A DNA stretch of 64,000 bases from Sphingomonas sp. G-3-2-10 (GCF_012927115.1 NZ_JABBFY010000002.1:744001-808000), one strand, 5' to 3'; positions 52,057-61,037 are shown, numbered from the stretch's first letter. Made by a program: numbers and translations. The notes: generated by a model from the sequence alone, not told the origin.

Positions 52057-53234
52057 AGATCACCGGCCTCGAAAGCATCCATGTCGATGGCGGCTGGACC
52101 GTCATCTCCTATCTGAAGGTCACCACCGATGCCGGGCTGACCGGATGGGCGGAATATAGCGGGCATCAGGCGATCCCCGGCGTGCTGGCGGCGATGGCGC
52201 CGCGCGTGATCGGCAAGGATCCGCGCAACCTCAACGCGATCGACGCCAGCCTCTACCAGCTCCAGCGGCCTGCCCCCGGCAGCCTGTTCCAGCGCGGGTC
52301 GGGCGCGATCCTGAACGCCTGTCTCGACATCAAGGGCAAGGCGCTGGGCGTGCCGGTCTATGAGCTGCTCGGCGGCAAGGTGCGCGACACGACCGAGCTG
52401 TACTGGTCGCATTGCGGCCTGTTCCGCGCGGGTTTTCCGAGCGCGTTCGAGCAGGTGATCGGCAAGCCCGGCGTGCGATCGCTCGACGATCTGAAGCGCG
52501 CGGGCGAGGAAGTGGCGGCGGCGGGCTATAGCGCGCTCAAGACCAATCTGATCCGGTTCGAGGATCCGACGATCTCGTCGATGATGCGCGGCCAGCCAGC
52601 GATGAACCTCGACGGGCGGACGATTTCGGCGCTGATCGATCAGCTCACCGCGCTACGCGACGGCGCGGGGCCGGACGTGCGCCTCGCGCTCGACGTCAAT
52701 TTCAACTTCAAGGTCGAGGGGTTCCGCCAGCTCGCCCGCGCCTGCGAACCGTTCGACCTGATGTGGATCGAGATGGACATGCCCGATGCCGGATCGCTGA
52801 AGGTGGTGCGGGATTCGACGACCACGCCGGTCGCCAGCCTCGAAATGCAGCTCGGCCGGCGCAATATCCGCCCCTTCCTCGACGCCTATGCGGTGGATGT
52901 CGCGATCATCGACGGCCAGTGGAACGGGCTGCACGAGACGATGAAGATGGCGCACATGATCGACGCATATGACGTGAACGTCGCGGCGCATTGCTCGGCC
53001 GGGCCGCTCGGCGCGCTGATGAGCGCGCATTTTTGCGCGGCGATACCGAACTTCCGGATTCAGGAACATGAAGCCGATGTGATGCCGTGGCACGACGCGC
53101 TGCTGACCGAGCCCAATCAGGTCGAGCGGGCGCAATTCGTGCTGAGCGACCGGCCCGGCTGGGGCGCGAATGTCGATGAAGCCGTCGCCCGCGCGCATCC
53201 GGGCGACAACGGGTTCAGCTGGAAGCGGGGCTAG
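52053..53234 (+). CDS. Mandelate racemase/muconate lactonizing enzyme-family protein
   Basis: A 393-residue enolase-superfamily protein. Metal ligands are visible: Asp in LALDVNFNF, Glu in LMWIEMDMP and Glu in VASLEMQLG; a Lys lies in SALKTNLIRF and His in NVAAHCSAGPLG. Unlike the copy at 49147, all three metal sites are intact. Probably dehydrates or isomerises a sugar acid or lactone. Translated together with the upstream GST. Confidence 0.87.
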   Translation: MKITGLESIHVDGGWTVISYLKVTTDAGLTGWAEYSGHQAIPGVLAAMAPRVIGKDPRNLNAIDASLYQLQRPAPGSLFQRGSGAILNACLDIKGKALGVPVYELLGGKVRDTTELYWSHCGLFRAGFPSAFEQVIGKPGVRSLDDLKRAGEEVAAAGYSALKTNLIRFEDPTISSMMRGQPAMNLDGRTISALIDQLTALRDGAGPDVRLALDVNFNFKVEGFRQLARACEPFDLMWIEMDMPDAGSLKVVRDSTTTPVASLEMQLGRRNIRPFLDAYAVDVAIIDGQWNGLHETMKMAHMIDAYDVNVAAHCSAGPLGALMSAHFCAAIPNFRIQEHEADVMPWHDALLTEPNQVERAQFVLSDRPGWGANVDEAVARAHPGDNGFSWKRG

Positions 53235-53240
53235 TTTCAG

Positions 53241-53262
53241 ATCCTCCCCCGTAGAGGGAGGA
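53241..53262 (+). terminator. Perfect hairpin after enolase-superfamily gene
   Basis: ATCCTCCC (53241-53248) and GGGAGGAT (53255-53262), followed by TTTCT, seven bases after the stop at 53234. Fits a Rho-independent terminator with a short U-tract. Confidence 0.6.
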
Positions 53263-53279
53263 TTTCTAACTATCACCGA

Positions 53280-53342
53280 CTTGCAATGCTGGATTTCGAC
53301 TGCTTGGCTGCGCGAGCGGGGCAGTGCTGCGCTGCTCTTTGA
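53280..53342 (+). repeat. Dispersed 3' element with hairpin and boxA-like motif (copy 2)
   Basis: A 63-base element: CTTGCAATGCTGGATTTCG, CTGCTTGGCT, a GC-rich segment with GGCAGTGCTGC that can fold weakly, then CTCTTTGA. The sequence TGCTCTTTGACAATTTATC (53333-53351) resembles the boxA antitermination site of bacterial rRNA leaders, but no rRNA gene follows. Copy 1 is at 19815-19878 on the other strand; both lie just 3' of a gene in convergent gaps. Confidence 0.65.
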
Positions 53343-53392
53343 CAATTTATCTCAGGCCATGCCGCCAGCGCCGCTGACAGCGCGATAGTGTC

Positions 53393-53407
53393 AAGTTAGC
53401 GTAACTT
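53393..53407. repeat. AAGTTA/TAACTT palindrome
   Basis: AAGTTA (53393-53398), GCG, TAACTT (53402-53407), 27 bases 3' of the GntR gene stop on its strand. May be a terminator stem or a protein site. Confidence 0.35.
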
Positions 53408-53433
53408 CCGCGATTCCCCGCGCCGGTCAGGCG

Positions 53434-54174
53434 CTACTTCAGCCGCATGTCGAGATGGACGACATCGCCGCGATAAATGCCGCGCGCGATCAGCACGACC
53501 TGACCCTTGTCGTCCACAGCGACGCGATTGACGAAGGCGACCGGCAGGTTGAGCGCCACGCCCAGCTCGCGCGCGGTCTCGACGTCCGCCGAGCCGATGG
53601 TCAGCGTCTGGCGGGCATCGGTAATCTCGATGCCGGGACGATTGGCGATCAGCTTGAGCGCGGTCTCGTTGCGATAGGCGGCGGCCGGGATCAGCTTGCG
53701 GATGCGTTCGTCGACATAGACGTCGGCGATCATATAGGGCTGGCCGTCGCGCGAATGGCGGCGGCGCAGATGGCGATAGGCCGGGGCGAGCTGGCCATAA
53801 TCGATCTGCATCTCGGGCGGCGCGACCTTGGCGGTGTCCGACAGGACCTCGATCTTGGCGCCTTCGCGCGACAGCAGCAGGCCCGACCAGTCGGTCTGCA
53901 CTTCGCACCAGATCTGCTCGGCAGGCGACTTTTCGACGAAGGTCCCCTTGGCGCGATAGCGCTTGATCAGCCCGTCGGTCTCCAGCACGCCGAGTGCCTG
54001 ACGGATGGTCGCGCGCGCCACGCCACATTCCTCGACCAGATCGTCCACGGTGGGAATCTGCGCGCCGACCGGCCACGTTCCCGAGCCGATCCGGCCGCGG
54101 AACAGGGACGCCAGCTGCACATAACGCGGCACCGCACTCAGCGTCAGATCGGGCCGCATATTCGCTTCGGTCAA
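53434..54174 (-). CDS. GntR-family regulator with UTRA effector domain (HutC type)
   Basis: A 246-residue regulator: winged helix (PRYVQLASLFRGRIGSGTWP, then DLVEECGVARATIRQALGVL and GLIKRYRAKGTFVEK) followed by a UTRA ligand-binding domain (LRRRHSRDGQPYMIADVYVD, IEITDARQTLTIGSAD). The longer frame starts TTG with a GGAG six bases upstream; an ATG at 54159 is an alternative. It is downstream in a TauD-dehydrogenase-GntR operon and probably regulates it. Confidence 0.88.
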   Translation of the reverse strand: MTEANMRPDLTLSAVPRYVQLASLFRGRIGSGTWPVGAQIPTVDDLVEECGVARATIRQALGVLETDGLIKRYRAKGTFVEKSPAEQIWCEVQTDWSGLLLSREGAKIEVLSDTAKVAPPEMQIDYGQLAPAYRHLRRRHSRDGQPYMIADVYVDERIRKLIPAAAYRNETALKLIANRPGIEITDARQTLTIGSADVETARELGVALNLPVAFVNRVAVDDKGQVVLIARGIYRGDVVHLDMRLK

Positions 54175-54191
54175 GGGGAGCTCCAGCCCAG

Positions 54192-55100
54192 TTAAATGGT
54201 CCCGGCCAGGAACGCGGCGATGTCGCGATCCAGCTTGGATGCGATGTCGGCGCGTGTTTCAGCCGTAAGTCCAGCATAATGGGGTTGAAGCACGACATTG
54301 TCGAGATCGAAGAAGCGCGGATCGATGTCCGGCTCGCTGCGATAGACGTCGAGCGCGGCGCCGCCGATGCGGTGCGCGGCAAGCGCTTCGATCAAGGCTT
54401 CTTCGTCGACGACTTCGCCGCGCGCGATGTTGATGAGGAAGCCGAGCGGCCCCAGTTTCTCCAGAACCTGACGGTTGATCATGCCCGCAGTTTGCGGACC
54501 GCCGGGACAGGCAAGGATCAGCACGTCGCTCTGTTCGGCAAGCGTCGCGGCGTCGGCGACATGCTCCCAGGGCAATTCGGGCTTCGCGCGCGGCGTGGTG
54601 TAGCGCACGGTCATGCCGAGCCCCTGCCCGCGCCGCGCGATCGCCTGGCCGATCTGCCCCATGCCGACCACGCCGAGCGACCCGCCCGAGATGCGGCGCG
54701 ACAGCGGCATCTTTTCCGGACCCCAGCGATGCGCGCGGACGAAGCGATCGGCTTCGACGATGCGGCGGGCGATGGCGTACATCAGTCCGATCGCGGTATC
54801 GGCGACATCCTCGGTCAGCACGCCGGGTGTGTTGTTGACGCGGATGCCGCGCTGCTGCGCGGCGGGCAGATCGATCTTGTCGAGACCGACGCCATTGCAG
54901 GCGATCATCGCGAGGCCGGGGATGCGGTCCATCGTGGCAGCGTCGAAGCCCTTCATGCTGGTGGTCACCGCGATGCGAAAGGGTTCGCCGGGCGGCGCAT
55001 CGGCCAGCTCGACCAGATCATGGCGCTGCGACAGCAGGTTGCGCAGCTCGTCGGGGATCGGGCCGGTGACCACCAGCCGTTCGCGAATCGTGTCGGTCAT
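54192..55100 (-). CDS. D-2-hydroxyacid dehydrogenase family protein (second)
   Basis: A 302-residue NAD(P)-dependent dehydrogenase: Rossmann motif VVGMGQIGQAIARR, Arg in NIARGEVVDEEALIEAL, Glu in DVYRSEPDIDPRFF and His in VLQPHYAGLTAE. It starts within the TauD stop (ATGA) and is separated from GntR by 17 bases. Only family-level similarity to the copy at 50295. Confidence 0.9.
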   Translation of the reverse strand: MTDTIRERLVVTGPIPDELRNLLSQRHDLVELADAPPGEPFRIAVTTSMKGFDAATMDRIPGLAMIACNGVGLDKIDLPAAQQRGIRVNNTPGVLTEDVADTAIGLMYAIARRIVEADRFVRAHRWGPEKMPLSRRISGGSLGVVGMGQIGQAIARRGQGLGMTVRYTTPRAKPELPWEHVADAATLAEQSDVLILACPGGPQTAGMINRQVLEKLGPLGFLINIARGEVVDEEALIEALAAHRIGGAALDVYRSEPDIDPRFFDLDNVVLQPHYAGLTAETRADIASKLDRDIAAFLAGTI

Positions 55101-55921
55101 GCCGGGATCAATGCCTCACCCTGAACCGCGACGCGATGCATCACGCGGCGCTGGCCCTGATAATCGTTGGCGGCATAATGCCAGACCTGGATATTGTCCC
55201 AGAAGCCGACCGTGCCGGGGCTCCATTTGAAGCGGACCTGAAATTCGGGGCGCTGGCCGTGGATGAAGAGGTGCTTCAGCAAAGGCTCGCTATCCTCCTC
55301 GCTCCAGCCGTCGAAGCGCAGCGTATAGGCGCGATTGACGAACAGCGATTTGCGGCCGGTCACCGGATGGCGGATCACCACCGGATGGGTGGCATATTGC
55401 GGGGTCGCGCCTGCCGTGTTGAGCCGCGTGGCGCTGCGCAGCAGCTTCTCGTTGCTGTGGACGGCCTTCAATCCGTCGAGCGTTTCCTTCAGGCCGTCCG
55501 ACAGCGCATCATAGGCCGCCGCCATCGACGAGAAGAGCGTGTCGCCGCCGAAGCTGGGCAGTTCGCGCGCGACCAGCACCGCGCCGAAGGGCGGCTTTTC
55601 ATAATAGGTCTGATCGGCGTGCCAGCCGCCGCCGATATTCTTGAGCTCATCCTCTTCCTTCGAGACGACCGACATATTGGCGTAGCCATCGACCGTCTTC
55701 ACGAAATTGATGTCGGTCGGCGTGCCGAAGCGGCGGGCGAAGGCGTCATGCTGTTCGGCGGTGAGATTCTGATCGCGGAAGAAGATCACGCCATGTTCGG
55801 CCAGCGCCTGACGCACGTCGACCAGCGTCTGTTCGCTCATCGGCTCGGCGAGATCGATATTGCCGATTTCGGCGCCGATATACCCGTTGATCGGCCGCAC
55901 CTCGATCGCGCTGTTCCGCAC
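55097..55921 (-). CDS. TauD/TfdA-family 2-oxoglutarate-dependent dioxygenase (paralogue)
   Basis: A 274-residue dioxygenase with H101/D103 (GGGWHADQTYYEKPPFG) and distal His in IQVWHYAAND. It is clearly paralogous to 37386-38207 (shared VIRHPVTGR, SLFVN and Y-Q-G-Q-R-R-V/I-M-H-R segments). The start is GTG with GGGAGA about five bases upstream; no suitable ATG is nearby. First gene of the operon with the dehydrogenase and GntR. Confidence 0.87.
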   Translation of the reverse strand: MRNSAIEVRPINGYIGAEIGNIDLAEPMSEQTLVDVRQALAEHGVIFFRDQNLTAEQHDAFARRFGTPTDINFVKTVDGYANMSVVSKEEDELKNIGGGWHADQTYYEKPPFGAVLVARELPSFGGDTLFSSMAAAYDALSDGLKETLDGLKAVHSNEKLLRSATRLNTAGATPQYATHPVVIRHPVTGRKSLFVNRAYTLRFDGWSEEDSEPLLKHLFIHGQRPEFQVRFKWSPGTVGFWDNIQVWHYAANDYQGQRRVMHRVAVQGEALIPA

Positions 55922-56058
55922 TTCCGTCTCCCTGATCCTCGCCTCTCGGCTTCAATATCTCTATAGGATAACATTATGACCCTTGCAAGCGCGTGGCCGC
56001 CGGGTCTAGAGGTTCTGGACCCGGCGCGAGCAACGGGAAACGGGGTTCCGGAACGACG
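55922..56058. promoter_or_regulatory. Divergent promoter region with shared GTCATAA-N4-ATCCTAT motif
   Basis: A 137-base region between the TauD operon (-) and the tartrate dehydratase-like genes (+). On the - strand, TTGCAA-N17-TATAGA is a plausible promoter, and the same bases contain GTCATAA-N4-ATCCTAT (55962-55979). That motif also lies before the TonB receptor at 34291. No clear + promoter. Confidence 0.55.
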
Positions 56059-56922
56059 ATGATCACGCATGAAGCCATTCGCGACCTGACCGCTGCGCTG
56101 TACGACTGGTCGCTGCGCGCGGTGCCCGAGGATGCGCTGGCCGGCATCCGCGCGGCGCGCGAGACCGAGACGAGCGAAGTCGCGCGCAGCACGCTGACGA
56201 TGATGCTCAACAGCGCCGAGCGCGCGGCGAGCAACAAGGGCTATGTCTGCTCCGACAATGGGGTGCCGGTCTATTTCGTGAAGTACGGTACGCGATGCGG
56301 GTTCACCGGTGACGTGAAAGCGGCGATCCGCGAGGGGTTCGACGCGCTGGTGCAGCGAATCGACCCGCCTTTGCTCAAACATGTCACCAATCCGCTGACC
56401 AACGAGCGGAGCTATCATGGCAAGGACATGCCGCTGATCAGCTTCGACGTGGTCGACAGCGACACGATCGACATCATCTGCCAGCCCAAGGCGCTGGGAT
56501 CGGGCCGCTGGGCGGCGCTGGAGATCTTCACTTTCCCCAGCCTCGAAGAGATCGAGGAATATGTGATGCGGTGCGTGCTGGCCGCGGGATCGCAGCATTG
56601 CCCGCCGGTGGTGATCGGCGTGGGCATCGGCGGCACGTTCGACCAGGCGGCCAAGCTCGCCAAGAACAGCACGCTGCGGCACATCGGATCGACCAACCCC
56701 GAGCCGGTGCTGGCGGCGATGGAGGAACGGCTGACCCGCGCGGTCAACGCCACCGGCTTCGGGCCGATGGGGACGGGCGGGGATACGACCGCGCTGGCGG
56801 TGCATATCGACTACAGCGCCGGGCACGGTTTCACGCCGGTCGCGGTGTGCTTCAACTGCTGGATCAACCGGCGGACGCAGGCGCGGATCCATGCCGATGG
56901 GCGGGTGGAGCGCGTGGAGTGA
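56059..56922 (+). CDS. Class I fumarase/L-tartrate dehydratase alpha-subunit-like protein
   Basis: A 287-residue [4Fe-4S] hydro-lyase subunit. Family motifs: NKGYVCSDNGVPVYFVKYG, KHVTNPLTNERSYHGKDMP and AAGSQHCPPVVIGVGIGGTF, with candidate cluster cysteines in VCSDNG, QHCPP and AVCFNCW. Two-subunit enzymes of this type act on tartrate or fumarate-like diacids; substrate unknown. It shares one base with the beta gene (TGATG). The ATG at 56059 fits the family start; the frame back to 55993 is less likely. Confidence 0.87.
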   Translation: MITHEAIRDLTAALYDWSLRAVPEDALAGIRAARETETSEVARSTLTMMLNSAERAASNKGYVCSDNGVPVYFVKYGTRCGFTGDVKAAIREGFDALVQRIDPPLLKHVTNPLTNERSYHGKDMPLISFDVVDSDTIDIICQPKALGSGRWAALEIFTFPSLEEIEEYVMRCVLAAGSQHCPPVVIGVGIGGTFDQAAKLAKNSTLRHIGSTNPEPVLAAMEERLTRAVNATGFGPMGTGGDTTALAVHIDYSAGHGFTPVAVCFNCWINRRTQARIHADGRVERVE

Positions 56923-57539
56923 TGCGGACGCACCATCTCCAGCTGCCGCTGACGAAAGCGGACGTGGCCGAGCTTCGCGCGGGCGACCTCGTGACGCTGT
57001 CGGGCGAAATCGCGATCACTGCGGGCCTGCCGACGCACCAGCGCATCCGCGAGGCGATCGCGGGGGAGCGCGACCTGCCCTTCCCGCTGGCGGGCGGCAC
57101 GCTGTTCCATCTGGGCAGCTATAGCGAGGACACGCCCGAGGGCCTGCGCGTACGATATATGAACCCGACCACGAGCACGCGGTTCAACGCCTATATGCCC
57201 GACTTCATCCGCGCGCTCGACCTGCGGCTGGTCGGCGGCAAGGGCGGGCTGGACGATGCGTCGGCCAAGGCGATGCAGGAGACGGGCTGCGCCTATCTCT
57301 CGTTCCTGGGCGGAGGATGCCAGCTGCTGTCGGCGGCGATCGAATCGGTGAGCGCGGTCGGCTGGGACGATCTGGTCGCGCATTACCGGCTGGTGAAGCT
57401 GCGCGTGCGCAGCCTCGGCCCGCTGACCGTGGGGATCGATTCGCACGGGGACAGCCTCTATTCGAAATTGCGGGGCGATGCCGAGGCGCGGCTGCCCGAA
57501 TTGATGGCGATGCTGGCGCGCGACCGCGCCGGAAGCTGA
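56922..57539 (+). CDS. Class I fumarase/L-tartrate dehydratase beta-subunit-like protein
   Basis: A 205-residue C-terminal hydro-lyase subunit: VTLSGEIAITAGLPTHQRI, GTLFHLGSYSEDTPEG, TTSTRFNAYMPDFIRALDLR, VGGKGGLDD and CAYLSFLGGGCQLLS match the family. GTGGAG precedes the ATG within the alpha gene end. The pair probably forms a heteromeric dehydratase in sugar-acid or aromatic catabolism. Confidence 0.87.
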   Translation: MRTHHLQLPLTKADVAELRAGDLVTLSGEIAITAGLPTHQRIREAIAGERDLPFPLAGGTLFHLGSYSEDTPEGLRVRYMNPTTSTRFNAYMPDFIRALDLRLVGGKGGLDDASAKAMQETGCAYLSFLGGGCQLLSAAIESVSAVGWDDLVAHYRLVKLRVRSLGPLTVGIDSHGDSLYSKLRGDAEARLPELMAMLARDRAGS

Positions 57540-57580
57540 CGGGCAAAACGCCCGAATTCAATATTGAAGCGGCCACACCG

Positions 57581-57616
57581 TTGACGGGAGCGGCTGGCCT
57601 AATATACAAAAGGCCA
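57581..57616 (+). promoter_or_regulatory. Promoter with overlapping TGGCCT/AGGCCA palindrome
   Basis: TTGACG (57581-57586), 16 bases, TATACA (57603-57608) is a good sigma-70-type promoter for the GST/CoA-transferase operon. The inverted repeat TGGCCT (57595-57600) and AGGCCA (57611-57616) overlaps its -10, so a repressor bound there would block initiation. Confidence 0.6.
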
Positions 57617-57639
57617 TAAGAACAGACTTTGGGGTTAGG

Positions 57640-58278
57640 ATGACCGGGCAGCCGCCGAAACGAATGACGATGCACTGGTCGCCCAAGTCGCCTTTCGTGC
57701 GCAAGGTGATGATCGCGGCGCACGAACTCGGTCTCGATGGCGAGATCGACCGGGTGCGCACCGTCACGACGATGCTGCGGCCGAACCCGGACCTGCTGCC
57801 CGACAATCCGCTTTCCAAGATCCCCACTCTGGTGCTGCCCGATGGATCGCCGCTGTATGACTCGTTGACGATCTGCGAATATTTCGATCATCTCGCGGGC
57901 GGCGGCATCCTGTTCCCCGCGCCGGGACCCGATCGCTGGGCGCAATTGCTGTGGCACTCGCTGGGCGACGGGCTGCTCGACATGGTGATCCTGTGGCGCA
58001 ACGAGCGCGAGAAGGATCCGGGCATCCAGTTCGACGTGTGGCTGAACGCCTTCGCCGCGAAGACCGCGCTCTCGCTCGACCGGCTGGAGGAATATGCCCC
58101 CGCAATGGCCGCCGCGAGCTTCGGCATCGGCCACATCGCGGTGGGCTGCTGCCTGTCCTATCTCGATTTCCGCTTCGCCAATCTGGGGTGGCGCACCGGG
58201 CGGCCCGCGCTCGCCGCATGGCACGAAACGTTCAGTGCGCGACCCTCGGCGCAGGCGACGGCGGTTACCGATGGCTGA
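57640..58278 (+). CDS. Glutathione S-transferase family protein (second)
   Basis: A 212-residue GST: N-domain MHWSPKSPFVRKVMIAAHEL, NPLSKIPTLVLPDGS, LYDSLTICEYFDHL, and C-domain LSYLDFRFANLGWRTGRPAL. Paralogous to 51436-52056 but each is linked to a different pathway. GSTs in sphingomonads often cleave ether or isomerise ring-fission products. Overlaps the CoA transferase by eight bases (ATGGCTGA). Confidence 0.85.
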   Translation: MTGQPPKRMTMHWSPKSPFVRKVMIAAHELGLDGEIDRVRTVTTMLRPNPDLLPDNPLSKIPTLVLPDGSPLYDSLTICEYFDHLAGGGILFPAPGPDRWAQLLWHSLGDGLLDMVILWRNEREKDPGIQFDVWLNAFAAKTALSLDRLEEYAPAMAAASFGIGHIAVGCCLSYLDFRFANLGWRTGRPALAAWHETFSARPSAQATAVTDG

Positions 58279-59503
58279 GGAACGCACCGGGCCGCTCTCG
58301 CATCTCCGCGTGCTCGATCTCGGCCGGATCATGGCCGCCCCCTGGGCGACGCAGATGCTCGCCGATCTGGGCGCGGACGTGATCAAGGTCGAGCGGCCGG
58401 GGGCGGGCGACGATACGCGCAGCTGGGGGCCGCCCTTCCTGAACGACAGCGACGGCAACCCGACGCGCGAAGCGGGCTATTATCTGTCGGTCAATCGCGG
58501 CAAGCGATCGCTGGCGCTCGATATCGGATCGCCCGAGGGTCAGGCGATCGTGCGCAAGCTCGCCGAAACGGCCGATGTCGTGATCGAGAATTTCAAGGTC
58601 GGCGCGCTGGCGCGCTATGGCCTCGACGCGGGGTCGCTGCGCGCGATCAACCCTCGGCTGATCTATTGCTCGGTCACCGGCTTCGGTCAGGACGGGCCGC
58701 GCGCCGAGCAGGCGGCGTACGACTTCGCGATCCAGGCGATGGGCGGGCTGATGAGCGTCACCGGCGAGCGCGACGACATGCCCGGCGGCGGACCGCAGAA
58801 GGTGGGCGTACCGATCGTCGACCTGATGACCGGCATGTATGCGGCGGTCGCGATCCTCGCGGCGCTGGCCCGGCGTTCCGAAACCGGCGAGGGCGACACG
58901 ATCGACTTGGCGATGCTCGACGTCTCGGCGGCGTTCCTCGCCAATCAGGCGATGAACTTCCTCGTATCGGGCACGGCGCCGGCACGCGGCGGCAACCGCC
59001 ATCCCAATATCCAGCCGCAGGACGTGTTCGCCTGTGCCGACGGACATTTCGTGCTGGCGGTTGGAAACGACGGGCAGTTCGCGACTTTGTGCCGCGTGCT
59101 GGGGCGCGAGGAATGGGCGTCCGACGCGCGCTTTTCGACCAATGCGGCACGGGTGCGCGCCAATGCCGAGCTGACCGCGCTGCTGACCGTCGAGTTCGCG
59201 CGCTTCGCCAAGGACGAGATCGTCGCGGCGCTGGAAAAGGCCGGCGTTCCCGCCGCGCCGATCAACACCGTGCCGCAAGTGTTCGAGGATGCGCAGCTGA
59301 AGCATCGCGGGATGCTGCGCGGCTTGCCGCATCCGCTTTCGGGCACGGTGCCGCAGGTGGTCAGCCCGATGCGGTTCGCGCAAGCGCCGCTGCGCTTCGA
59401 CCGCGCGCCGCCGCTGCTGGGCGAGCATTCGCACGAAATACTCGCGGAAATCGGAATCACTCAGGCTGAGCGCGGGGCGCTCGCCAACCGGGGAATCATA
59501 TGA
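58271..59503 (+). CDS. CoA transferase family III (CaiB/BaiF type)
   Basis: A 410-residue CoA transferase: LRVLDLGRIMAAPWATQMLA, LGADVIKVERPGAGDDTRSW, LSVNRGKRSLALDI, VIENFKVGALARYG and the catalytic Asp region VGVPIVDLMTGMYAAVAI. It activates or exchanges CoA on a carboxylic acid before crotonase and thiolase steps encoded downstream. Its stop overlaps the CMD gene by ATGA. Confidence 0.92.
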   Translation: MAEERTGPLSHLRVLDLGRIMAAPWATQMLADLGADVIKVERPGAGDDTRSWGPPFLNDSDGNPTREAGYYLSVNRGKRSLALDIGSPEGQAIVRKLAETADVVIENFKVGALARYGLDAGSLRAINPRLIYCSVTGFGQDGPRAEQAAYDFAIQAMGGLMSVTGERDDMPGGGPQKVGVPIVDLMTGMYAAVAILAALARRSETGEGDTIDLAMLDVSAAFLANQAMNFLVSGTAPARGGNRHPNIQPQDVFACADGHFVLAVGNDGQFATLCRVLGREEWASDARFSTNAARVRANAELTALLTVEFARFAKDEIVAALEKAGVPAAPINTVPQVFEDAQLKHRGMLRGLPHPLSGTVPQVVSPMRFAQAPLRFDRAPPLLGEHSHEILAEIGITQAERGALANRGII

Positions 59504-60135
59504 ATCTGGTTTCAACCGGCGCGGGTCACGCGACACGCGCCACGTCACGCGTACCCCTGTTGCGGGTGGACGAGATGTCGCCCGAACAGCGCCGCGTCCA
59601 TGAATCGGTGATCGCCGGGCCGCGCGGACGGATGGTCGGGCCGCTGCTCGCGGCGATCCACAGCCCCGATCTGGCGGTGCTGTGGTCGCGCTTCGGCGAG
59701 TATCTCCGCTTCAGCACGGTGCTGCCCAAGACGCTCAACGAACTTGCGATCCTCGTCTGCGGGCGGCGCTGGTCGAGCCAGGTCGAATGGTATGTCCATG
59801 CCCAGGCCGCCGCCGATGCCGGGCTCGACGCCGAGCTGATCGAAGCGATCCGGCAATGCCGTTCGCCGGTGTTCCGCGACGATGCCGAGTTCGAAGTCTA
59901 TGAATATGCGCGCACGCTGCAGCAGAGCGGACAGGTTTCCGATGCGCTCCACGAAGCGATCGAAGCGCGCTGGGGCGTACGCGGCGTGGTCGAGCTGACG
60001 GCGGTGATCGGATATTACACCCTCGTCGCGATGACGCTGAACGCGCACCATATCCCGGTGCCCGACGATGTCGCCGAGCCGCTGCCGCGATCGGATGCGC
60101 TGATCGATCTGCCGCCGGGCCAGCAGGCCGCCTGA
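59500..60135 (+). CDS. Carboxymuconolactone decarboxylase (CMD) family protein
   Basis: A 211-residue CMD-domain protein. The region ELAILVCGRRWSSQVEWYVH and AQAAADAGLDAELIEAIRQC fits the CMD fold; the CxxC pair of AhpD-type peroxidase members is absent, so a decarboxylase- or lyase-like role is more likely than redox. It lies two bases before the amidohydrolase gene. Confidence 0.83.
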   Translation: MNLVSTGAGHATRATSRVPLLRVDEMSPEQRRVHESVIAGPRGRMVGPLLAAIHSPDLAVLWSRFGEYLRFSTVLPKTLNELAILVCGRRWSSQVEWYVHAQAAADAGLDAELIEAIRQCRSPVFRDDAEFEVYEYARTLQQSGQVSDALHEAIEARWGVRGVVELTAVIGYYTLVAMTLNAHHIPVPDDVAEPLPRSDALIDLPPGQQAA

Positions 60136-60137
60136 CC

Positions 60138-61037
60138 ATGCGCGACGTCGAGACCGTCGCCGCGCCAGCCCTGTCGCGGCCGGCGCTGGCGTTGCCGGCG
60201 GGCGCGGTCGATGCGCACAGCCATGTCTTCGGCCCGTTCGACCGGTTTCCGCCGCACCAGGCATCGGTCTATGCGCTGCCCGACGCGCCGCCCGACATCC
60301 ACAAGGCCTTCCGCGAGACGCTCGGCGTTGCGTATGGCGTGCTTACCCAGCCGGCTCCCTATGGCGACGATCCCTCGGCGATGCTGGCAGCGATCGAAGG
60401 ATCGAACGGTGCGCTTTGCGGAGTGGCAGTCGCTTCGCCCGAGGTAACCGATGCGACTCTCGCCGACTGGGCCGCGCGCGGAATCGTCGGGCTGCGCTTC
60501 GTCGAGATGCGCGCGCCGGGAGGCGGGCGCTATCCGGGGAGCATCGGTTTCGACGCTTTGCGGGTCCTCGCGCCGCGGATGCGCGAGCATGGGTTGCACG
60601 CGCAGCTCTGGGCGAGCGCGGATCAATATGCCGAAGCGCTGCCCGAGCTGCTGACGCTCGGCCTGCCGCTGGTGCTCGATCATATGGCGTCGCCCGACCG
60701 GGTGCGCGGGGCAGGCGATCCGGCGTTTCGCACCATCGTCGATCATATGCTGGGCGGCGATATCTGGGTGAAGCTGACCCTGTGCCGCTTCTTTGGCGCG
60801 TCGGCGGACTATGGCGATGTGCGCCCGTTCCATGACGCGCTGGTCGAGGCAGCGCCCGAGCGGCTGATCTGGGGATCGGACTGGCCTTATGTCCGGCTGG
60901 ACCCGGCACCCGATGCGGGCAGGATGGTCGACTTGTTTGCGAACTGGACGGCGGACCCGACGGTGCGCGAGGCGATATTGGTGGATAATCCGGCGCGGCT
61001 CTACGGCCTGCCGCCGCGTGAAGGAGAAGCAGGATGA
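60138..61037 (+). CDS. Amidohydrolase family protein (2-pyrone-4,6-dicarboxylate hydrolase-like)
   Basis: A 299-residue TIM-barrel hydrolase: HxH in VDAHSHVFGPFDRFPP, His in VLDHMASPDR and Asp in IWGSDWPYVRLD fit the COG3618/PDC hydrolase group. Such enzymes hydrolyse lactones such as 2-pyrone-4,6-dicarboxylate in lignin-derived aromatic catabolism; the exact substrate here is inferred only. Its stop overlaps the crotonase start (ATGA). Confidence 0.85.
   Translation: MRDVETVAAPALSRPALALPAGAVDAHSHVFGPFDRFPPHQASVYALPDAPPDIHKAFRETLGVAYGVLTQPAPYGDDPSAMLAAIEGSNGALCGVAVASPEVTDATLADWAARGIVGLRFVEMRAPGGGRYPGSIGFDALRVLAPRMREHGLHAQLWASADQYAEALPELLTLGLPLVLDHMASPDRVRGAGDPAFRTIVDHMLGGDIWVKLTLCRFFGASADYGDVRPFHDALVEAAPERLIWGSDWPYVRLDPAPDAGRMVDLFANWTADPTVREAILVDNPARLYGLPPREGEAG

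Noticed and set aside
53333-53351. Possible rRNA operon start because of the boxA-like sequence
   Set aside because: No 16S-like sequence follows; the next gene is an oppositely oriented GntR regulator.
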